The notes under the pieces are model-generated. The model saw nothing but the letters and a program-made list of their open reading frames with translations, was not told the origin of the DNA and made no database searches. Below, in pieces: positions 54,237 to 60,853 of a stretch of 64,000 nt of DNA (position 1 is its first letter; every line of letters starts with the position of its first letter). Source of the stretch: Glacieibacterium sp965200405 (GTDB lineage: Bacteria > Pseudomonadota > Alphaproteobacteria > Sphingomonadales > Sphingomonadaceae); assembly GCF_965200405.1 (NCBI RefSeq), contig NZ_OZ241356.1:3410001-3474000 (forward strand). Direction: 5' to 3'. A program made the translations under genes and the position numbers.

Positions 54237-54643
54237 AACTGACCATCTCGCGTCACGTTAAAATGACCTGCAAGCACAACCCGCCCCGACGCAGGTGCAG
54301 CAACTAAGCTGCACCGCACATCGGCACCTTCGCTAGCCCGGCTGGACGTTGGACGTCCGTAGAAGTGATCGGGCTGTCGAAACACTGCATCTCACCTGAC
54401 ATCGCTCAATCCGGGATGAGGCAACTTTGTTGCACGGCAGCGTAAAATCTAGTAGTTTAAATCGCCTCCGTGACGACTTTGCTCAGGCACCCTCAGACAT
54501 AACAGGTGCGAAATGTTTCCCTCGGCCTAACTCGTCTGGTCGATAAGCTACGCCCATATGAACAGGTGATTTACCTTCGAAAGTACAGCGAACTCGTTGG
54601 TAAGGGGCTGCAGAGCCCATGCTGTCCAAAATCGGCCAATAGC
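54237..54643. other. 407-bp intergenic region upstream of the export operon
   Basis: It lies between two minus-strand genes (the GT2 gene at 54644-55615 upstream, the sugar transferase downstream) and probably holds the promoter of the 46195-54236 operon. It contains two short dyads, GGTGCAGC-N6-GCTGCACC at 54294-54315 and GCAAC-N3-GTTGC at 54421-54433, and an A/T-rich tract around 54440-54480. No gene is supported. Confidence 0.55.
54294..54315. promoter_or_regulatory. 22-bp dyad, possible operator
   Basis: Arms GGTGCAGC (54294-54301) and GCTGCACC (54308-54315) are exact reverse complements around six bases. It lies about 60 bp upstream of the sugar transferase start. It could bind a dimeric regulator of the polysaccharide operon. 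The size is typical of an operator rather than a terminator and there is no T-tract. Confidence 0.4.
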
Positions 54644-55615
54644 CTAGCGCCGATAGCCGCCAGCGCTGAATTTCTTTAAAATAACAGGTGTTTGCCTGAA
54701 CATTTCACCGATTACGCCGACAAGGCTCCGATTGGTCCGTCCCAGAACGAATGCTGCATCTGCGAACTGACGGGACTTGATGGCATCTGTAAAAGCGCGG
54801 TAATCACGCCGCCGCGCCACGTCATTGCGCTGTCGACGAACCGAGGCGGCAAGTGCCCGATCGCCCCGTGAATTACCTTCAACAAGGTTAAGCTTGTCGA
54901 TCAAACGGTCGAGATCCGCGACCGTTTGAACCTGTGTCAGCGAATCTCCGCGGACGCGATAGATGTAAAGTGGCTCGGGACTCAGGAACCAGCGGCCACC
55001 AGCCTGCAGGCAGTCGACATAAAACGAGAAATCCTCGGCGAAGCGGACCCGCTCGTCGTAACGCAGCCGGTGATCGAGCAGAAATCGGCGGCGCAGGATC
55101 GGCTTGAGAAAACCAAAATTGACGCCCGGCCAGGCCGGATCCGCCATCGTCCGCTGGATGAACTCGCCCAGGCGAAGCTCGCGAACGCCGCTGAGCAAGC
55201 CTGTCGGGATCATCGGCTGCGGCGCACCCTTGGGCGGCACGAAATCAAGCAGCAGGTTATCGCTGCACAGATCGGCACCGGCAGCGGTGGCGACATGGAC
55301 CAGTGTCCGCAGCCGAGCCGGGTCGTAGCGGTCGTCAGCATCGAGCAACGCCAGCCACTCGCCGGTCGCCGCGTCGATGCCGACGTTACGGGCCGCGGCC
55401 GGTCCGCGATTCACCGCTAGCCTGATCGAGCGGATGCGCGGGTCGCGCGCCGCCGCGTCGGCGACCAGCCGGGCGGTGTCGTCGGTGGAGGCATCGTCGA
55501 CGACGATCAATTCCCAGTCCGCCAGCGTCTGCTCGCGGACCGACGCGATCGCATCCTCGATGAAGCGCCCGGCATTAAACGCCGGCATGATGATCGAGAC
55601 GATCGGCGAGGTCAT
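54644..55615 (-). CDS. Family 2 glycosyltransferase
   Basis: 323 aa. It begins MTSPIVSIIMPAFNAGRFIEDAIASVREQTLADWELIVVDDASTDDTARL. GPAAARNVGIDAATGEWLALLDADDRYDPARL contains the DADD metal motif. YDERVRFAEDFSFYVDCLQAGGRWFL carries the ED motif near the acceptor site. The basic C-terminus ends SAGGYRR. Its start overlaps the end of the GT14-like gene by four bases. It is separated from the export operon by the 407-bp gap. Confidence 0.9.
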   Translation of the reverse strand: MTSPIVSIIMPAFNAGRFIEDAIASVREQTLADWELIVVDDASTDDTARLVADAAARDPRIRSIRLAVNRGPAAARNVGIDAATGEWLALLDADDRYDPARLRTLVHVATAAGADLCSDNLLLDFVPPKGAPQPMIPTGLLSGVRELRLGEFIQRTMADPAWPGVNFGFLKPILRRRFLLDHRLRYDERVRFAEDFSFYVDCLQAGGRWFLSPEPLYIYRVRGDSLTQVQTVADLDRLIDKLNLVEGNSRGDRALAASVRRQRNDVARRRDYRAFTDAIKSRQFADAAFVLGRTNRSLVGVIGEMFRQTPVILKKFSAGGYRR

Positions 55616-56538
55616 GATCCGGCCGCACCGCTCGACGGGACGGTATAGCCGCCGCTTTCGGCCAGCGCCTCGAGCACGGCGCGATCTTTTTCGAGATCGA
55701 ACTTGCGGGCGAACAGCGCATCGCTCGACCGGAGCAGCGGCAAGTCGTCGATGGTCAGCACCTTGGGGCCCGGCCAGATGATCTCGCGCCCATAATGCGG
55801 CGCGAGCCGGTCGCGAAACGGACTGTTCCAGACCAGCGCCTGCATGATCAGCTCGTCACTGAGCAGCCGCCGGCGCAGATAGCGCGTGATCCGCGGCAGC
55901 ATCGGCGACGTTACCATCCATTCACAGAACTCGCGGGGCAGCATCACCCACTGCGAACCCTTGTGAAGCAGTTCGAAGTCCTTGGGCGGCTCCTGCCGGC
56001 CGCTCAGTCGAAGGGCCCGAAGCGGCGTTTCCAGCATCGGCGAAGCGGCGCGGTGCCAGTCGTCCGCCGGCAACTGGTCGATCTCCAGCAGCTCGACGTG
56101 AACCGCGTCGCCGCGATCGGCCAGCGCCTCACGGATCGCCGGCAGCGGTTTCAGCGGATAGCATTGCCCGCTGAGATTGACGAAATAGGACCAGTCGGGA
56201 TCCGACCGCAGGGCTTCCCGGATCGCGTCGATCAGGATCCGGGAAAGCGACCAGCCGCCCCAGTTCGTCGCGCGCGACGTCATCAGCCGCGCGTTCGGTG
56301 ACTTGTCGACGATGCGGCGGACATCCTTCATCACGCCGCGACGCGACGCCTTGATGCCGAGCCGCGACTTGAGATCGACGTGAACGAGGATCAGGTCGCC
56401 GGGATCGGCAATCGCCTCCATCAGCCACTCGAACTGCTGCGGCTTGTGATGGACCATGACGAAATAGGCGAGACTGGGCTTCAAGATACGACGCTCGACG
56501 GCAGTCCGGCGGTGCTGGCGATCGCAGGCATGCAGCAC
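55612..56538 (-). CDS. Core-2/I-branching (GT14-like) glycosyltransferase
   Basis: 308 aa from a GTG at 56538; a TTG at 56484 beginning LKPSLAYFVMVHHKP is an alternative that fits the family start better. Family blocks are LAYFVMVHHKPQQFEWLMEAI, ATNWGGWSLSRILIDAIREALRSDPDWSYFVNLSGQCYPLKP, LLHKGSQWVMLPREFCEWM, LLSDELIMQALVWNSPF and ALFARKFD. Animal and bacterial members add beta-1,6-linked GlcNAc or xylose branches. It forms a pair with the downstream GT2 gene. Confidence 0.88.
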   Translation of the reverse strand: MLHACDRQHRRTAVERRILKPSLAYFVMVHHKPQQFEWLMEAIADPGDLILVHVDLKSRLGIKASRRGVMKDVRRIVDKSPNARLMTSRATNWGGWSLSRILIDAIREALRSDPDWSYFVNLSGQCYPLKPLPAIREALADRGDAVHVELLEIDQLPADDWHRAASPMLETPLRALRLSGRQEPPKDFELLHKGSQWVMLPREFCEWMVTSPMLPRITRYLRRRLLSDELIMQALVWNSPFRDRLAPHYGREIIWPGPKVLTIDDLPLLRSSDALFARKFDLEKDRAVLEALAESGGYTVPSSGAAGS

Positions 56539-56747
56539 GGCCTTTCTGCCGGAAAAGAGCGAGAACCGATTCTCGCCGTGACCGATTATCGGTCATCGCC
56601 GTGACGAAATTTTGACGATGGCGGTCGATGGCATGGTCGAGCTTGCGTCGACCTGAACGAAAGAAGCGCAAAGGCGCCGGCATTCAATCGAGCCTCGCTA
56701 TCGGCGATGCTCCGGCTTGCGTGTCGATCTGCTCCAGATATTGGAAA

Positions 56748-56771
56748 GGGTGCCGCTTTGTGGCGGCACCC
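56748..56771 (-). terminator. Rho-independent terminator of the PEPxxWA gene at 56793-57416
   Basis: Arms GGGTGCCGC (56748-56756) and GCGGCACCC (56763-56771) form a nine-base-pair stem around a six-base loop. Read on the - strand it is followed by TTTCC. It lies about 20 bases after the stop codon. Confidence 0.75.
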
Positions 56772-56792
56772 CTTCCTCCCCGCTCGACTTGT

Positions 56793-57416
56793 TTAGGCGG
56801 CGACGACGTTGCGACGGCGGCGCTGAGCGACACCGACCATGCCGATGCCGGCAATCATCAGCGCCCAGGTGGCTGGCTCAGGCACAGCACCGGTGGCGAG
56901 ATTGTCGATTTCGAACGAGTTCTGGCCGGACGACAGGGTCAGGCCCGTGATGCGCTCACCAGCGTCGGCGACGAAGAAGTAGCGACGGTTGGTGTTGCCG
57001 GACGTCTGGTTGCCGTCCTCGCCACCTGGCAGCGTCGTGCCGGTGAAGGTCTGCGTGCCGCCGCCGGCGAGGGTCAGCGTGACGCTGTTATAGAAGTCGA
57101 CCGAGCCGACATACATGCTGAACGAACGCAGCGCGCTCGGCAGGGTGATCGTCGCCGTGCCACCGCCGCGGACGGCGAAGTACTGCGTGCTGTCACCGAA
57201 CGGCGCAGCCGCGACGTTGGCGGTCGAGCCGGTGTAATAGCCAAAGCCGGTGCCGGTGATGGTGTAGCCAGCCGGCGGCGTGGTGGATTCGAAATCAAGC
57301 GCCAGGGTCTCGCCGGCACCAGGTGCAACGTCGAACGGCGTCGAGGTCACGGTAACGGCGTGAGCGCCGACCGAGAAAGCAAGAGCCGCAGCCCCGGCGA
57401 GAACAGTCTTGAGCAT
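56793..57416 (-). CDS. PEPxxWA-CTERM exported protein, paralog 1
   Basis: 207 aa. A signal peptide (MLKTVLAGAAALAFSVGAHA) is followed by VTVTSTPFDVAPG and a beta-rich domain with DSTQYFAVRGGG, ALRSFSMYVGSVDFYNSVTLTLAGGGTQTFTG and NQTSGNTNRRYFFVADAGERITGLTLSSGQNSFEIDNL. The C-terminus VPEPATWALMIAGIGMVGVAQRRRR is the exosortase-type sorting signal. It is homologous to the proteins at 57925-58602 and 60154-60789 (shared order GD(S/T)TxY, W/VGS(I/V)DxYNSV, NRRxFF, SxxIAFE/SFEIDD). A -24/-12 promoter lies at 57459-57474. It should be a surface or matrix protein retained or released with the polysaccharide. Confidence 0.93.
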   Translation of the reverse strand: MLKTVLAGAAALAFSVGAHAVTVTSTPFDVAPGAGETLALDFESTTPPAGYTITGTGFGYYTGSTANVAAAPFGDSTQYFAVRGGGTATITLPSALRSFSMYVGSVDFYNSVTLTLAGGGTQTFTGTTLPGGEDGNQTSGNTNRRYFFVADAGERITGLTLSSGQNSFEIDNLATGAVPEPATWALMIAGIGMVGVAQRRRRNVVAA

Positions 57417-57458
57417 TCTTAATTCCTAATTAAAAGTGAGCCACCCCGCTCGTCCCCA

Positions 57459-57474
57459 AGCAAATTTCATGCCA
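57459..57474 (-). promoter_or_regulatory. Sigma-54 (-24/-12) promoter of the 56793-57416 gene
   Basis: On the - strand it reads TGGCATGAAATTTGCT. The invariant GG (-24) and GC (-12) are separated by exactly ten bases. It ends 42 bp before the start codon. It matches two other promoters of the same gene family (57873-57888 and 60093-60108) at TGGCAT and TTGCT. Confidence 0.85.
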
Positions 57475-57872
57475 TCGGAGTCATTCCATTCCGGTAATAA
57501 TAATTAAGTTATTATTTAAATTGAGAATTTTGCGTGCTCGCCTCGGAACGCCGTCGCAGAGGGCCAGACACAGTTTGTAAAGATTTCCGACAGAATCGAC
57601 GGCTTGGACGCAACGATACCGTAACGAGTCCAGGGCGTTACCGCGGCGGCGGAATAGGTGCCGAGTATTGCGGCCCGCATGACCTTTCAGATCGCCACAA
57701 CCTTAAGCCTCGTCTCGCCGAACGTTACGGGTCGGAAGGCGCATTTGATTAACGCCACATTTACAGGCCGTTACGGGTACCGCAGCTTTTTGCTGAGAAA
57801 AGTGTAATGAAACTTTACATTCCGTTAACGCAACGGCTGGCTAAGTCATTGAGATTGCACAGCCGGCAGTTT

Positions 57873-57888
57873 TGGCATGAGATTTGCT
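57873..57888 (+). promoter_or_regulatory. Sigma-54 (-24/-12) promoter of the 57925-58602 gene
   Basis: It reads TGGCATGAGATTTGCT, with GG and GC ten bases apart. Transcription should start about 12 bases after the -12 GC, near 57899, leaving a leader of about 25 bases before the AGGAGG and TTG start. Confidence 0.87.
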
Positions 57889-57924
57889 AAACGGTGGTTA
57901 GTACCGAGTTAACAGGAGGCACAC

Positions 57925-58602
57925 TTGCTTAAGACTTCTCTCATCGCCGGCGCCGCTGCCGCTCTTTTCGCAGCCGCTGCACCATCTTACGCTGTCACCG
58001 TCACTTCGGCATTCGGTCCGACGGACCCGGGTTCGCCGACCGAGACGCTGCTCGTCGACTTCAACAACGGCGACAACCTGCCGAACGGCTACTTCCTGAC
58101 CGGCAACTACGCGTTCGGCACGGGCACCGTGAAGAACGACCATGCCGCTCCTGCCGGTGACACCACCCAGTATCTCTATGTCTCGTCGGCGATCCCGGAC
58201 GGCAGCGCCACGCTGTCGACGTTCGACCTGAACACGCTCAGCTTCTACTGGGGCTCGATCGACGACTATAACTCGGTCGATCTGCTGCTCTCGGATGGCA
58301 CCAAGTTCCACTTCAAGGGCATGGACCTGCCGCCAGCCAACGGCAACCAGACCGCTGCCGCTACCAACCGCCGCGTGTTCTTCACGGCGGGCGAAGGCCA
58401 GACGATCCAGGGCATTACGTTCAACTCGTCGGGCATCGCCTTCGAAGTTGACGATGTCTACGGAACGCTCGCCAGCGACGGCAACCCTGGCGGCGGTGGC
58501 ACCGTCCCCGAGCCAGCGAGCTGGGCCATGATGATCACCGGCTTCGGCATGATCGGCCTCTCGTCGCGTCGTCGTCGCAAGGTGACCTCGGTGACCGCTT
58601 GA
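57925..58602 (+). CDS. PEPxxWA-CTERM exported protein, paralog 2
   Basis: 225 aa from a TTG at 57925. AGGAGG at 57914-57919 lies five bases ahead, and the peptide MLKTSLIAGAAAALFAAAAPSYA matches the ATG-started MLKTVL signal of paralog 1, so TTG is the true start. The domain carries GDTTQYLYVS, LNTLSFYWGSIDDYNSVDLLLSDGTKFHFKG, NQTAAATNRRVFFTAGEGQTIQGITFNSSGIAFEVDDV. A Gly-rich linker (DGNPGGGGT) leads to VPEPASWAMMITGFGMIGLSSRRRRK. It is expressed from the sigma-54 promoter at 57873. Confidence 0.93.
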   Translation: MLKTSLIAGAAAALFAAAAPSYAVTVTSAFGPTDPGSPTETLLVDFNNGDNLPNGYFLTGNYAFGTGTVKNDHAAPAGDTTQYLYVSSAIPDGSATLSTFDLNTLSFYWGSIDDYNSVDLLLSDGTKFHFKGMDLPPANGNQTAAATNRRVFFTAGEGQTIQGITFNSSGIAFEVDDVYGTLASDGNPGGGGTVPEPASWAMMITGFGMIGLSSRRRRKVTSVTA

Positions 58603-58651
58603 TCCGGCTTCGGTCGCGATCCTGATCGCGACCGACCTGTTCTCGAAAAAC

Positions 58652-58682
58652 GCCTGCCCGGTTAGCGCTGGGCAGGCTTTTT
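58652..58682 (+). terminator. Rho-independent terminator after paralog 2
   Basis: Arms GCCTGCCC (58652-58659) and GGGCAGGC (58670-58677) with a ten-base loop, followed by TTTTT. It lies 50 bases after the stop codon. A second stem, CGGTCGCGATC-type, lies just upstream. Confidence 0.88.
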
Positions 58683-58829
58683 CGCGTCTGGTGATTCAGA
58701 GAACGTTAAACCCATTTCGCCTGCGTTATGCCATTTCTTCATTCGAATCAGATAGCTGGTTGGAATGGCTGGCTCCCGGGGGGGAGTTGACCGGCAGGTG
58801 CCGGCAGCACGGAAATGGAGTCTTAACGG

Positions 58830-59687
58830 ATGACGACACAAGCTCGCGCCGGCCGGTCCTGGCCTGCCTCGACGACTTTGAAGGCGGCTCGTTGGATTGC
58901 CGCTGCTATCGCTTTTACGGCCCCGATCACCATGGCGCATGCCGCCAAGCTCCCGCAATCATGGAACAACTACAAGTGGGCGCGCACCGCCGACCTGACC
59001 ATCCGGGTCGGTGACAACGTCTCGGCGGTCTGGGATCCGTACCTGAACAGCGCGATTTCCGAGTGGAGCAGCGCTGCCAGCATCGACCTCGTCCACGCCG
59101 GCGGGCTGACCACGGCCAAGGCCTGCGCCCCGGTCTATGGCGGCGTCCAGGCCTGCAACGCCAACTATGGCGCGACCGGCTGGCTCGGCTATGCGACGGT
59201 CTGGACCGCGGGCGGCTTCATCGTCCAGGCGACGATCAAGCTCAACGACTATTACTTCGCCAAGTCCGCGTATAACAACGACGCGTGGCGCTCGATGATC
59301 ATCTGCCAGGAGATGGGCCACATCCTCGGCCTCGACCACCGGGACGAGAACAACACCAACGCCAATCTCGGCACCTGCATGGACTATACCAACGATCCGT
59401 CGGGCCTGAAGGGCACCAACGGCACGCTGAGCAACACCACCCCGGGTGCGAGCGATTTCCTCGCGCTCGCCGGCATCTACGCCAGCGTCAACGGCTCGCA
59501 GCTTGCCTACACTAAGCCAGGCTATCGCACCGGCGACGGCTATTGGATCGGCGAGGAAACCGGCGGCGAGGCGTTCGCCGTCCCCGAGCCGGAAGTCTGG
59601 AGCCTGTTGCTCCTCGGCTTTGGCCTGACCGGTGCCGTCATGCGCCGCCGTGCCAATCGTCTCAGCCTGCACTTCCGCGAAGCCTGA
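58830..59687 (+). CDS. Matrixin-like protein with QExxH motif and PEP-type C-terminus, second copy
   Basis: 285 aa from the ATG at 58830; GGAG lies nine bases ahead. A signal region ends ITMAHA. The body is closely related to the protein at 34625-35458: QSWNNYKWARTADLTIRVGDNVSAVWDPYL, APVYGGVQACNANYGATGWLGYATVWTAGGFIVQATIKLNDYYF and ICQEMGHILGLDHRDENN (159-174), again Gln160 where a zinc His is expected. GTCMDYTNDPSG is the candidate Met-turn. The tail PEPEVWSLLLLGFGLTGAVMRRR is a sorting signal with Val-Trp in place of x-Trp-Ala. No -24/-12 promoter was found upstream, unlike its neighbours. Confidence 0.87.
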   Translation: MTTQARAGRSWPASTTLKAARWIAAAIAFTAPITMAHAAKLPQSWNNYKWARTADLTIRVGDNVSAVWDPYLNSAISEWSSAASIDLVHAGGLTTAKACAPVYGGVQACNANYGATGWLGYATVWTAGGFIVQATIKLNDYYFAKSAYNNDAWRSMIICQEMGHILGLDHRDENNTNANLGTCMDYTNDPSGLKGTNGTLSNTTPGASDFLALAGIYASVNGSQLAYTKPGYRTGDGYWIGEETGGEAFAVPEPEVWSLLLLGFGLTGAVMRRRANRLSLHFREA

Positions 59688-60153
59688 GTAGCGACGTCTC
59701 AAACATTACCGCCTGATCGCCGACGGAAATTCGTGACCTGATCTCCGGCCCGGCCTGTGCCGATGGTCCTGTCTGCGTGGGATACCGACGCTTGCAGCGC
59801 CATTCGCACAGTCCGACCGGAGATCAGCCATGCCCGTCGGATAAGACCTGCCAACCGCCCGCACTGTGTCGGGAACCCTGCGCTCGAGCCGGACGCCGGC
59901 AGGCTTCTCTCCCCGGCCGCTGACCACGCTGCATCGAGCAGCACTCCGACCCTCGACCCTTAACGTTTTGTAAAGAATCCCGACACATTTGCGAAGGTTA
60001 ACGCTTTCGTAAATCGAACGGCTGCGGCGGCCGATTTTCTTTAACTTATTGTTAACTCTGCCTTCGCTCGCGCGGTAAGCCATCCGCTTACTTGGCATAA
60101 ACCTTGCTTAACGAAACTCGGCAATTTTGCCTTTCGGATGCGAGGAACTTGAG
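59688..60153. other. 466-bp intergenic region with the third sigma-54 promoter
   Basis: It holds the promoter at 60093-60108 and A/T-rich sequence at 59960-60060 with repeated TTAACG/GTTAAC elements that could be activator sites. Short open frames on the - strand (59699-60098) have neither ribosome binding sites nor recognisable products. No gene is supported. Confidence 0.55.
60093..60108 (+). promoter_or_regulatory. Sigma-54 (-24/-12) promoter of the 60154-60789 gene
   Basis: It reads TGGCATAAACCTTGCT with ten bases between GG and GC. The flanks also resemble those of the promoter at 57873 (TTGGCAT...TTGCTTAACG against TTGGCAT...TTGCTAAACG). It lies 45 bp before the start codon. Confidence 0.86.
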
Positions 60154-60789
60154 ATGAAAGCAGTTCTAGCAACAACCGTCGCAATGCTGACGCTGGCCAC
60201 TGCAGCCCATGCAGTGACGACCGTGTCGTCCACCAACGGTCCGGATAACACGACCCAGACCGTCATCTTCGATTTCAACTCCGGTGCGCCCGCCGGTCTT
60301 TCGGGCAACTATGAAATCACGACCGGCACCGCAGCCGATCTGTTCGCCGCGCCACTTGGTGATACGACGCCTTATCTCGTCGTCCCGGGCAACGGCACAT
60401 CGGGCACTGCGTTTCTCGATCTCGGCAAGAGCTACCAGAACTTGAGCTTCTACTGGGGCTCCATCGACACCTACAACACCGTCGAGTTCTTCACCGGAGC
60501 CAATGGCACCGGCACGAGCCTCGGCGCATTCTCGGGCGGCACCATCCCGCTGGCACCCGCGAACGGCGACCAGGGCAGCGTGCTGAACAACCGCCGCGTC
60601 TATTTCAACTTCGGCGCCGACGCTGCTCAAAGCATTCGCTTCTCGTCGAGCAACATCGCGTTCGAGCTCGACGACATCGCCACGACCAACGTCCCGGAGC
60701 CTTCGACCTGGGCAACGCTGATCGCCGGCCTGACGCTGGTCGGCCTGTCGATGCGGCGCCGCGAGCGCAATCGCGCGGTCAACGCCTGA
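60154..60789 (+). CDS. PEPxxWA-CTERM exported protein, paralog 3
   Basis: 211 aa from the ATG at 60154, with GAGGAAC about eight bases ahead; the open frame upstream has no signal. The signal peptide is MKAVLATTVAMLTLATAAHA. The domain follows the paralog pattern: GDTTPYLVVPGNG, YQNLSFYWGSIDTYNTVEFFTGANGTG, GSVLNNRRVYFNFGADAAQSIRFSSSNIAFELDDI. The C-terminus VPEPSTWATLIAGLTLVGLSMRRRERN is the sorting signal. It is transcribed from the sigma-54 promoter at 60093 and ends at the terminator 60807-60837. Confidence 0.93.
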   Translation: MKAVLATTVAMLTLATAAHAVTTVSSTNGPDNTTQTVIFDFNSGAPAGLSGNYEITTGTAADLFAAPLGDTTPYLVVPGNGTSGTAFLDLGKSYQNLSFYWGSIDTYNTVEFFTGANGTGTSLGAFSGGTIPLAPANGDQGSVLNNRRVYFNFGADAAQSIRFSSSNIAFELDDIATTNVPEPSTWATLIAGLTLVGLSMRRRERNRAVNA

Positions 60790-60806
60790 TTTCGACTGAA
60801 ACGAGA

Positions 60807-60837
60807 CGGCCGGTGGGACTGCCCACCGGCCGGTCTT
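60807..60837 (+). terminator. Rho-independent terminator after paralog 3
   Basis: Arms CGGCCGGTGGG (60807-60817) and CCCACCGGCCG (60822-60832) form an 11-bp stem with a four-base loop, followed by GTCTTT. The convergent TPR-methyltransferase gene ends at 60854, so the hairpin may serve both directions. Confidence 0.82.
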
Positions 60838-60853
60838 TGCGTGGCCTGCCGAG

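Larger units (their letters stand above)
57417..57924. other. 508-bp divergent promoter region between two PEPxxWA genes
   Basis: Besides the two -24/-12 promoters it contains candidate activator or bending sites. AATAATAA-N5-TTATTATT lies at 57496-57516, an A/T-rich dyad of the kind IHF or a bend would use. GTAACG-N9-CGTTAC lies at 57621-57641. A direct repeat CGTTACGGGT lies at 57723-57732 and 57769-57778 (46 bp apart). TGTAA-N7-TTACA lies at 57803-57819. No gene is supported. Confidence 0.6.

Noticed and set aside
59706..60098. Open frame of 130 codons on the - strand between the matrixin-like gene and paralog 3
   Set aside because: There is no ribosome binding site, its composition is basic and unstructured, and it overlaps the sigma-54 promoter of paralog 3.
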